Shown here: positions 1 through 9,355 of the stretch, piece after piece
How the letters are laid out: every line of letters starts with the position of its first letter
How positions within the stretch are numbered: position 1 is the stretch's first letter
NCBI GenBank assembly: GCA_022419385.1
Contig: JAJUBI010000002.1
Location: 4,464,001-4,528,000 of the forward strand
DNA: 64,000 nucleotides
From: Paraconiothyrium sp. Pb-2020
Taxonomy: Eukaryota; Ascomycota; Dothideomycetes; Pleosporales; Didymosphaeriaceae
Direction of reading: 5' to 3'
Position numbers and translations under genes: made by a program
Notes under the pieces: model-generated
The model's database searches: none
Told to the model about the DNA's origin: nothing
What the model saw: only the letters and a program-made list of their open reading frames with translations

Positions 1-99
1 CTGTTCGTCTCCGTCGGGAGTCTCTTCGAACTGCACCGCGCCGTCATGGGCAGCGTCAGCGGCCTGTACGTCAACAACCGGGGAGGTGGAAGCATCCAT
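1..99 (-). CDS. 5' end of an unidentified gene, cut by the window edge
   Basis: An ATG at 99-97 on the minus strand opens 33 codons that stay open to the first base of the window. The peptide is acidic and Ala/Asp/Glu-rich (begins MDASTSPVVDVQAADAAHDG), like a disordered N-terminus. Too little is visible to name a family. The long gene-poor stretch to its right would be its promoter side. That it is a real start rests only on the open frame and the composition, so this is a moderate call. Confidence 0.4.
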   Translation of the reverse strand, partial: MDASTSPVVDVQAADAAHDGAVQFEETPDGDEQ

Positions 100-1923
100 A
101 GTGTGGCACGCAGTTGGAGCATCGCAGACTGGGAGGCGCGCAAGCTAAGAAGAATTCAATCAGTTTCGTCGGCTGGCATTGACTAAGCCCTGGGGAGGGG
201 CGGTGGGAGTGGCTATCCACTGAATTAGAATTCAGGTGGATCCGTGGGCAAGGGCGGAACTGGAGTAGCGCCGAGCCTTCGAGCGTTGGCAATTCGGAGT
301 CGTCCGCGTAGGCGTCACTGATGATTGAAGAGTGCAGTTGTTTGCTTGGCACACAGGCAGACGGTCTAATGCCGTGGGGATTGGGCAACTCTCGCCGGCG
401 GCCTCACGCGGGTTCAGGCGCATTTACGAGGGCACATCCAGTAGAGCAACGGCTCTCAGGGTTGGACATGGCGGAAGACGACGACTGCGCCCGCCAAGCT
501 CGCTTATCTGCAGCCTGTGTTGCAAGCTGTGGCGTCACAGCGCATTGTTGGGCGTCGCGAGGCGCATTGATGCCAATGTGAAAAGAGGGGATCCCGCAGG
601 AAAGCCACCACTGCCACAGGTTCATGGAGACGCCGAGCAAGTGTGCGGTCGCGCTTGGGCCTGCACCCACTGGTCGTGGCGCGCGCCCGCCAGCACTTGC
701 TCCCTTAACCCGTAAATCCGTGTTGACGTCTTGCTACGTGAGGGTTGCAGCGGGAGAGTGATCGTCTGTTCCATTGCAGGCTGCCCCGCTGAATCCGTTC
801 TCTTGCTGTTCTGCCAGGCTGATGCTGCTTGGGGCATCGATCAGCACGGATAAACCGTGCCGGAGTTGTTTATGGCGTATTGGAGCCTCGTGGAAGCCAA
901 GCCGCCGTTGCCCACTTTCGTATCCTCGCTCGGTCTCACGCAGTGTGCGAGGATCCGAAGCCCTGTCTTTCCACCCCCACCGCTGCCACCAGCCATCTCA
1001 AGCCACCATGGCGTCACCAATTGGAAACCACTGTGACTGAGGTGGCATACCACACCATTCCGCTTGCAGAACAGGCGGAACTTAGGGGATTTGACGACTG
1101 TACCTTTGACGTCGCAGTCTGTTGCCGCAACCCGTTATATTGCAGATGCAAAGACTGCTCAAGCTGGGATCGAATATCGGAAAGGCTCCGGGCGACAACA
1201 ACTCAAGTCTCCAACATTGGAAATCTTTGTGGCTCGTGAGGCTCCACTCCGGTGCGCGTGGTACCTCTGAAAATGTGCTTGCAATGTGACCGGCTTCTAA
1301 TTGAGTGGGCCCACCTCCAGCACGATGGATAACCTAACACTCATGCATGAGGCATCCTTGCACAGCCATCCTGGAGTGGAAGACGGTTGTATTGGAAGCA
1401 AGGAACGGCCACGTATTCCCTGTTCGCTTCGTAGGCGCTCCGTGAATCGTGAAATATATTGTGCATTTCCACGCAGGTTTGATTTCTGGGGAAACAGCCG
1501 GTGTGTCTTCTCTCACCGGGAGCGTAGTAAAGGTCGAACGTGGCAGAATCAGCAATCAAATCTCGGCGAGGTACCGTCTCGTTGGGGCACGGTACAAATT
1601 GTCTGTGACCGAGGCTGCAGGTCTCACTCGCTGTGGCACGCCGGTCTGATGAATCAAGCCCGTCATGCTACTCTAATTTCTGACGGGCACCTTCGTACGA
1701 AGACCCCACGATGGTTTGTTAGCTGCCCAGCGACCGTAGTGTGGAAGCCCGGGTTTTCTAGCGCCCTCCCATGCTTCGGGTGCAGCCACAAGCATAGGCA
1801 CGGCTGCACATTACGTACTATTCCTGTGGGCTAGCTGCTCGGGGAAACCCTGGCGAGTTACCGCCACTTTGAGGCGGCTTGACCGCTCCACTCGCCTCAA
1901 TTTACGGCCTCGGACATAAAGCG

Positions 1924-1962
1924 GATAAGTCAGTGATGCGCTCCGATCCGATATGACTTATC
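1924..1962. repeat. Short inverted repeat
   Basis: GATAAGTCA (1924-1932) is exactly complementary to TGACTTATC (1954-1962), with a 21-base spacer. A second, staggered pair, CAGTGAT (1931-1937) and ATCACTG (1970-1976), overlaps it. No flanking gene needs it as a terminator. Chance occurrence is possible. Confidence 0.3.
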
Positions 1963-3433
1963 GTCTTCGATCACTGATCGGTCATTTCTTTTCTTCGCAT
2001 CGAGAGACACTGAGTCATCAGGTCGATTCTTATCAAAAGCAAAAGTGTCAACTCGGTGGACCTTTCACTCTCCGACGGGAAGTCGTCTCGTAGTGTCAAG
2101 GTGGACACAAAATCAGCTGAGTAGTCCACATATATAAGGCTCGCGGATATATGTATGGTCGTGTAATTTTGCCCCAGTAGGGAAGGAGCACCACCAATCT
2201 TTCCACTTGGCGTAAGATTGGTAACTCGGATAAGGACAAGTTGAAGTATTGAATTTTTGTGGGCATGAGCTATTCTCATGCTCGTACGACCGAATGCAGT
2301 ACGGCGAATTCCATGTACGAGTCGTGCTGGCGGGACACGCTGTTACTGCGACTCGGAGGCTCCTTCGTCGGGACAACTGCGGTCGACTGGGGCACGGAGC
2401 GATAGAGATGACCAATCTTCATCTATGTTGCATGGAATCTCAAGATGAGCGGTACTGTTCTGTGCTTTAACGACAGCGGACTCACTCGCCGGGGTGATGA
2501 GGCTGACCGTGAGGGCTCTCACTGGGACATGATCCCAAGGATCCTAGGACGGCATGTGGGAAAGAAAGTTCTCCGATAACCGACAACCTGCGAATTTATA
2601 ATCCCCAATCTACGACTGAAGTAAGCCGACAGGATCGTCGATGTTGTCCGGTTCCTGACGCGAACAATCGATGCAGCATGCGACACGAGATCAATTACCA
2701 CATTGGCGGTTGCCTCCAATCACGCTGCCGGTAATCGCACTAGCTCCCCGGGATTCCACCCGAAAAAGGAGCTCCGTATACCTGGCGCGAGTGATGGCAT
2801 GGTAAGTCAAACTGATTCATCGGCAGGTCATCTGTATCCACACTCCCCTTCATCAGTTAACCTTGTCAGGTTCGGTCTGACTGCTCATCCTTCCTGGCAG
2901 ATGGGTCGTTTTCATTGTACAACGAGTATATTGTAAGTTGATGGCATTACGAAAATGCTGGCAATGAGTTACTCTGCAGTGATGAGGCGGTGTGCAATGT
3001 CCATGACCATAATCAAATGGGTTTCGGACAACATGTAAGATGCGGTTCGCGAACCCAGAACATAGACAGCCTGTAGGTAGGTCTGCCGACAATCCATCTC
3101 GACCGCCCTCAAGACAAATGTGATGTAAAGACCTCGAGTGGGTACGTATTCGCGGGCATAGTTATCTACTGTGCAATCATGATTGTGTGGAAAAGCTCAC
3201 TCTGTGACCGCGATGTACCAACAGCAGGCCTATTCGCGAGCTTGACTTGGACGAAACATGCAACCTTCCTGCAGTGGGCGAAGATCTTCAGTCGCTGGCA
3301 TATGTGCAAATCGGTAAGATTGCCGACGTCATCGCTCTCGACATGACTCCGGTATCCCGCAGCTCCAGGGAGACATCCCATCTCTGCGTCAAGATGGCAC
3401 AGTAAGTCGATCGCAAAGGACAAAGGGGAGGTC

Positions 3434-3530
3434 GTCCGAGTGTTTATGCAACACCTGTACGTTAGTCAGAGCAGTACTTCTACCCCAGCCTAATATTGGC
3501 AGCCTGGACAGCAGCCTCGAAGGCTTCGCA
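3434..3530 (-). pseudogene. Decayed coding segment, copy A
   Basis: On the minus strand this segment encodes TNVQVLHKHSDDLPFV, which aligns with TNAQVLHGHSDRLLFA of copy B about 340 bases to its right. The preceding codons (EAFEAAVQAAN) also match copy B (ANEAAVLAAGE), but here they lie in another frame with stops between the blocks. Similarity at the protein level together with frame damage points to a duplicated, decayed gene fragment. I do not recognise the family. Confidence 0.4.
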
Positions 3531-3665
3531 CGGGGCATGAGAGCGCAAGTCGACATAACAAAGTGAGGTGTTCAACGTTGGAACAGTGCGTGCTCACAAT
3601 TGGACGATATGCAACAATAAAAAAGACGCGTTAGGAAACGAATTCAAGGAGCCGAGCTGCGAGCC

Positions 3666-3926
3666 TTAAAGTTCCTCATTGTATTGCACGTGTCGCGATG
3701 CGCGTTGTTGCATTGTGTCAAGAAACGCGGACGGAAAATGTGAATCGTCGTGGACGAAGGCAAAGAGCAGCCTGTCCGAGTGACCATGCAGAACCTGTGC
3801 GTTAGTAAAACGTCGGCGAGTCCTCAGCATTGCCCATTCACCAGCGGCCAGGACTGCTGCTTCGTTCGCATAGATAAGTAGAGAAGCCCTCACGAGCTCC
3901 TGGGACCACGTGCACAAGCTGCACAA
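3666..3926 (-). pseudogene. Gene remnant, copy B of the decayed segment
   Basis: An open stretch of about 86 codons on the minus strand with coding-like composition. It has no ATG at its left end: the first codon is TTG and a TGA lies six codons further upstream. It contains the block shared with copy A at 3434-3530 and ends in a TAA after VQYNEEL. The shared bases include CTAACGCACAG, a good splice-acceptor lookalike, so a spliced gene cannot be excluded. More likely it is one exon of a broken duplicated gene. The function is unknown. Confidence 0.35.
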
Positions 3927-4262
3927 GATGTCAGCCTTTGCTCACCATACAATTCGGGGCGTTGTGGGCGGCGAGGCAGGTTAAAAGTGGTATTTGTCGC
4001 ACGGATACGCATCAATGCCCAGGTGCCCAGGTAGTTACCGGAAAAACGTCGCAAGGAATAAGCTGTGTTGTAGATGGCAGCAGTCAGTGTTGCTGTTCCA
4101 AAGGCAGTTGCGATGGATGTGCGGCGCGCTAACCCGTTCGTGTCGCTTCGCTAACTAGCGCCGCCAAGCCGCACACTCTCGCGAAGCCAACAGGCGCAAC
4201 TTTGGATTTCTCCTCGACAGCAACGACCATACTAACACCCAGCACCACCGGAATCGAGCATC

Positions 4263-5215
4263 ATGTCGTCCTTCGAGCCCGTCATTGTACGTACGCCTGC
4301 TGCAAGCACTTGGATACCTTTTTCCGGGTTGCGCACTCGTCGCTGAGTCGCAACAAAATCCCATCGACACCCGCAACGAGTTTGGAATAAGGGCTTTGGC
4401 TAACAATCGGCGAAGGTCATCGACGGCAAGGGCCACCTGCTCGGCCGCCTTGCCAGCACTGTCGCAAAGCAGTTGCTCAACGGTCAGAAGATCGTTGTCG
4501 TGCGATGTGAAGCCCTCAACATCTCCGGCGAGTTCTTCCGCGCGAAGTGTACGTATACCCGAACCGATTAGAAGGTGCATCGGCATGGACCAGAGACGAT
4601 TTTGTACACGAGGCAAAATGCAAAACAACAGATGGACTGGGAGGATGTCTCTGCGTTGCAGTCGCACCTTGATTTACTACGTGAGCACACTGGCTGACAA
4701 CCAAATATAGTGAAGTACTCTGCTTTCCTTCGCAAGCAGACCCGTTACAACCCCACCCGTGGAGGTCCTTTCCACTTCCGCGCCCCCTCCAAGATGTTCT
4801 GGCGTACCGTCCGTGGCATGATCCCTCACAAGACCCCTCGTGGTGCTGCCGCCATGGAGCGCTTGAAGACCTTCGAAGGTGTTCCCCCTCCCTACGACAA
4901 GAAGAAGCGCGTCGTCGTTCCCCAGGCTCTGCGTGTGCTCCGCCTGAAGCCCGGACGCAAGTACTGCACTGTCGGTCGTCTCGGTCACGAGTTCGGCTGG
5001 AAGTACCAGGACGTTGTCTCTCGGTATGTCATATCTTAAAGCCTGTGTCGAAGACCTGCTAACGAAGAATGTTTAGTCTTGAGGAGCGAAGGAAAGCCAA
5101 CGGCGCTGCGTACTACGAGAAGAAGAAGCAGGCACGCAGGCAGCTTGCACAGGCCAAGAAGGACGCGAAGGTTGATACCAAGGTCACCGAGCAGCTCGCT
5201 CAGTACGGCTACTAG
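4263..5215 (+). CDS. RPL16: 60S ribosomal protein uL13 (L16/L13a)
   Basis: Cytosolic large-subunit ribosomal protein uL13, which binds 25S rRNA. The model has four exons, 4263-4286, 4416-4548, 4711-5023 and 5077-5215, giving 202 residues, close to yeast Rpl16 (about 199). The family hallmarks are all present: VIDGKGHLLGRLAS at the N-terminus, RKQTRYNPTRGGPFHFRAPS in the middle, MIPHKTPRG, and the basic C-terminal helix. Exon 1 is only eight codons long, a common arrangement in fungal ribosomal protein genes. All donors are GTACGT or GTATGT and all acceptors are AAG or TAG. Codon use is strongly biased to C-ending codons, as expected for high expression. No TATA box is obvious upstream. Confidence 0.97.
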
Positions 5216-6037
5216 ACGGAGATGGGTGATGAGCAGGGTCGGCGTGCAATGCATTGGTCTTATGGGAATTTTTCGACCTCCAAGTATCTTTCGACCATCG
5301 GTTAGGGTGTCCAGGCAAAAAGAGCTTCAAAGTGCTCACGAGTTCATGGGTTCCTTCACGGTCAGATACTGTCTTCCGAATAGAAGAAACACAAAATGAA
5401 AATCTCAGGGCTGCATGGGTTCGGTAGTGTCATGGAGTTGGTCTTGTCAATAATGATATCCATGTCTGACATTCGCCGACCCAGTGATGACATGTGCTGA
5501 ATTTCAAACTTCCATCAGAGGAACTGACGACCTTCGCTATTCGCAAGCCAGGCCCGGACCGATGCCGCTGGCGCGAGGGCGTTGTAGCCAATCGAGTGAC
5601 GATGACCTCGGCTATGTCGCGTCTTAGCTACCCCAGTTGTTGCTACCCCAGCTGCAACGACAGCTTCGCATCTTCGTTGTCCATTCCTCTTACGCCTTTT
5701 CCGCTGGCAAACAATTCGATATACGTGGAAGGGTCTGTTGGTACAGTGCATATCCTTCCCCGTCAATGTAGCTATTGCTAAATACGTCAAGCTGTAGGCT
5801 TCCGGAAGTGCTCCGCATCCCCTCACAGCTGTGCCCTCGATACGCTTTCGCTATCCGACGCATTCCCTCGTACGCAACGTGCAACGCACTTTTCTTCTCT
5901 ATTTTCAGAGAACAACAATATACCCTTGAGCTGGGCTCCTTACTGTTACCACCGTTTCGGAATTCAATCCTACCCCGCGACCCCGCAGCCCTGCCCATTA
6001 CTCTGCAGCACTTCTCAACCGGAGCTTCACAGGCACA
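5216..6037. other. Intergenic, nothing recognised
   Basis: This spans the 3' UTR of the uL13 gene and the promoter of the acyl-CoA synthetase. Short open frames on both strands overlap each other and none has a credible family or start. Confidence 0.5.
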
Positions 6038-7916
6038 ATGAGCCCCATTGAAAGACTACAGAAGCTAGCTTCACATTTCACATCAGCAAGTCCAGTTCCA
6101 GGTTCCACAAATACGATACAAACCGGAGATAGCCATGAGTACCACCATAGGAATAACTTCCACTCATTGTCGCCGACAAGCTTTCTGTGGCGAGCAGCAT
6201 GCATAGAGCCAAATGTATGTTACAACCCATACGATGTACCTCACATCTCAGGGTCAAACTAATCAAACAGCGCTGCACATAGGCCACAGCCATCTACCAC
6301 AAGACCGCAAACAACAAAATCCTGCAACGCTCCTACCTAGAAACCGCCGATCGAGCGCGCGGCCTCGCCTACTATTTGCGCAAACACAACCACAAACGCG
6401 TCGGACTGCTATGTACAAACACGCCTGCCTTCCTTGAAGCGCTGTTCGGTATCGCAGCTGCCGGTGCCGTCTCAGTGGCCGTAAATTATCGGCTAAAGAC
6501 CGACGATATAACATACATTTTCCAACATTCGGACATCGACATCATCATCGCAGACTATGAATTTGAGGAACTATTGGGGGAATATAAGAAGGGCAATTCT
6601 GTTGTGAAGATCATTGTGGACACGGATACAGATGCGACGGAAGGCGAGCTAAGCGGACCATTTGACGACGCGGTGCTCGAGGGTCTTACCTTTGATCGCG
6701 AGAACGGGTCTAAGGGCTGGACAGATCTAGTAACGCAAGCGGACGAGAGAGCGTGGTAGCGCGGCATACACTAGTGGTACTACCGCGCGGCCGAAAGGCG
6801 TTGAATATACGCATCGCGGATGCTACCTCGCCGCAATGGGCAACGTCATCGACTCCGGGCTCAACTTTCATAAAGGCCGAGCCAAATATCTCTGGACTCT
6901 TCCCATGTTCCACGCCACCGGTTGGACGTTCCCCTGGGCTGTCACCGCTGTGCGCGGCACGCATTACTGCCTCAGGAAGATCGACTACCCCGAGATATGG
7001 AGATTGTTGAAGGAAGAGAAAATTACACACTTTAATGCTGCGCCTACCGTAAATACGTTACTGTGTGCAGCGAAGGAAGCGGAAAAGCTAGACCACCCTG
7101 TGCATGTCACCGTCGCAGCAAGTCCGCCCTCAGCATGGCTTTTTGAGCAGATGACGAACCTTAACCTGTATCCTGTCCACGTCTATGGCCTCACAGAAAC
7201 GTACGGCCCGATAACGAAAGGGTACCATATGCCGGGGTGGGAAGAGCTCCCTGAGAAAGAGAAATATGCGAAGATGGCGAGGCAGGGACACGGCATGGTA
7301 ATGTCGCTACCATGCCGCGTTATCAAGACAGACCAGCCCGAAGGCGTGCTCATCGATGTGGAGCGCAACGGAAAGGAAATCGGAGAAATTGTTTTCGAGG
7401 GTAACATTTGTGCGAAGGGCTATTACAAAGATGCAGAAGCGACCAGGAAGCTCTGGGCCGGCGGCGTGAGCCACTCCGGTGACCTCGCAGTGTGGCATCC
7501 CGATGGCGCCATCCAAATCCTAGACCGAGCAAAGGACATCATCATCTCCGGTACGTCTTCCATCTCAATTCCAGCTCCTCCCTTTCCCCTCACTAAGTTA
7601 TACAGGCGGCGAAAACATATCCTCCGTCGCCCTCGAATCCATGCTCGCAACGCACCCCTCCATCCTTGAAGTCGGCGTCGTCGCAGTACCCGACTCGCAC
7701 TGGGGCGAACGGCCTAAGGCTTTCGTCACCATCAAAGAAGGCGGATCCCTCGAGCCCGATGAGGTCATCACGTGGGCGAAGGAGAATAGCAATATTAGCA
7801 GATTCATGGTTCCGAGGGAGGTGGAGGTTGTGCAGGAGCTACCGAAAACGAGTACGGGGAAGTTGAAGAAGAACGTGTTGAGGGAGTGGGCGAGGGGAAA
7901 GAGGAATGCCGCGTAG
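6038..7916 (+). CDS. AMP-dependent acyl-CoA synthetase family enzyme with an apparent frameshift
   Basis: Adenylate-forming enzyme of the ANL superfamily, which activates a carboxylic acid with ATP and joins it to CoA. Exons are about 6038-6214, 6283-7550 and 7606-7916. The introns are GTATGT..TAG (68 nt) and GTACGT..CAG (55 nt). The visible motifs are the phosphate-binding loop YTSGTTARPKG, YGLTETYGP, GDLAVWHPDG, ILDRAKDIIISGGENIS and a C-terminal PKTSTGKLKK with the catalytic Lys. Exon 2 changes frame: the upstream frame reads into TAG at 6757-6759 while the loop lies in the +1 frame. No intron of workable size fits the junction (the only GT..AG there spans 30 nt and does not fix the frame). 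Either the gene is freshly broken or the sequence has an indel near 6740-6760. The substrate cannot be told; medium-chain or AMP-ligase relatives are likely. Confidence 0.85.
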
Positions 7917-7962
7917 TGGATGTATATAGGTATTCAGGGATGTACATGATGATGAGATATGA

Positions 7963-8740
7963 CTATCGTCTTGCCCGTTGAAATCGCCTTCGCAGGCGCC
8001 TCCATATACTTTCGCGAACGGCTGTAACCTCGCACCCTGCTGAGGCAGCTGTTTCCTCGTCCGCTGTGTGAGGTATCCTGGGTCGACTCACGACTGGATA
8101 CGAAGGCAGGGGCAAGCGCGCGATGGGCGATATCCTGCCGTCGCTGACCACCGCACGCAGTCGTGGAGCACCCGGACATGTTGTTCTGTTGTCGTGCATC
8201 ATGGGGTAACTTGCAGGCCTTCGCAACTGTGCAAAGCGAGGTGGGTGCAGCCGTGCTAAATCTTCCTCCCAAGAACATCCATACAATGCTTCATTCACGC
8301 GCCGACGCGCTTCAGAGAGTCGCTCGCAGGTGGTGCACGTCTCCTCCCAAGGGGCCTCTTCCCAAGAATACCGGTCACTGTCCTTGAGGAATGTAAGCTG
8401 TTTTTGCTTTCGTATATGGTATCCTGGGGTAACTCACTGCCTCGTACCCTGATAGGGTTTCAGTATCAACAAGCGTAGTGCCGGAAAGCGGTGGAGAGGC
8501 CCACTCGACTTCAGCACTAGAACCTTGAATCGTGAGCTCATCGTCGTTGTCGATGCCGCAACTCAGCCACCTTTCCACGCTGAAGGCGCGTGGGAGGGCG
8601 TCACCCATAATCTCACGAAGCCTTGCGAAGGAAACCGGAGGAAGTGCGAATGTTGGCGGATCAGCAATCCTGGCATGATTTGATGAGCGAAGACGTGGTG
8701 TATGGTTGCTGCTGGAGCAGCGGGTGCGTCTGATCGGCAT
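7963..8740 (-). CDS. Hypothetical protein, two or more exons
   Basis: Not recognised. Proposed exons are 8740-8438 (ATG reading MPIRRTRC) and 8382-7963, joined by a 55-nt GTGAGT..AAG intron in phase 0, giving about 240 residues. Exon 1 contains SFARLREIMGDALPRAF and a Ser/Glu-rich stretch. Exon 2 begins DSDRYSWEEAPWEE, is Cys/Glu-rich, and ends very basic. Exon 2 contains a second 55-nt GTGAGT..CAG segment (8091-8037) that resembles the first intron; if it too is spliced, the C-terminus changes and the gene runs into the acyl-CoA synthetase tail on the other strand. The frame is also open upstream of 8740 to 8887 without an ATG. The gene is tail-to-tail with the synthetase, 46 bases away. Confidence 0.45.
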
Positions 8741-9355
8741 GTTGAAAGTACAGGTAGGGGCGACCTGATGTTTATTATCCCTTATGGAAGAGGATAGGAC
8801 GAACTGGCGTGGAATCTTTTTGGATGCAGGAGGACTTTTCGCTAGCTGTTCTTTGAAGGCAGGATCAATGGATTTTATGTTGCTCAAAAAATCATATTTT
8901 GGTGTTGGACACTCAATACCAAAGTTGTGTTAGCTGTAACTGTGGTTATGCGAACCACCCTAACCAGCAACACCATCATCTATCGAACCATCGTAAGAAC
9001 AATATGTAGCAAGCGCAAATTATTCTAGCATAAATTTGGTGCTAACTAGTGGTCATAGCTCGCGCGCCTTCAGTTATAATAATGGTGATCAAACAGTAAT
9101 AAACCGGGTCTCTCGGTTGGGGGAGCAATTCGACAAAATATCATGTAAGACGTTGTCATGTACGCTTTGCAAAGCAATATCATGTTGAATACGGAGTATT
9201 CTCATGAGGCTAGTGGACAAGATCAAAACAAACCAATCTATGTGTTGTAAACGCGTGCTATCTGAACTACCTATGACAAGGACCGTCCACACTCCGCATT
9301 ACCATTAATTATTGTCTATGTCCACGCTAATGTGTTAGTCACCCACCTACCGGAT
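8741..9355. other. AT-leaning intergenic stretch
   Basis: It lies between the hypothetical gene and the 3' end of the Ser-rich protein gene. No open frame is worth listing. The sequence is more AT-rich than its surroundings. Confidence 0.5.

Larger units (their letters stand above)
100..4262. other. Gene-poor 4.2 kb stretch
   Basis: No open frame here has a convincing start, family resemblance or splice pattern. The longest is 1301-1834 (plus), whose first ATG is at 1325 and whose protein resembles nothing I know. The stretch holds two diverged copies of a decayed coding segment near 3434-3530 and 3775-3870, described separately, and a 9-bp inverted repeat at 1924-1932/1954-1962. The last 130 bases before 4263 are the promoter and 5' UTR of the ribosomal protein gene. 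Confidence 0.6.

Noticed and set aside
1301..1834. 177-codon plus-strand frame in the left desert
   Set aside because: Opens with TTG, first ATG at 1325, no domain, no splice context, Arg/Ser/Cys-heavy composition typical of chance frames.
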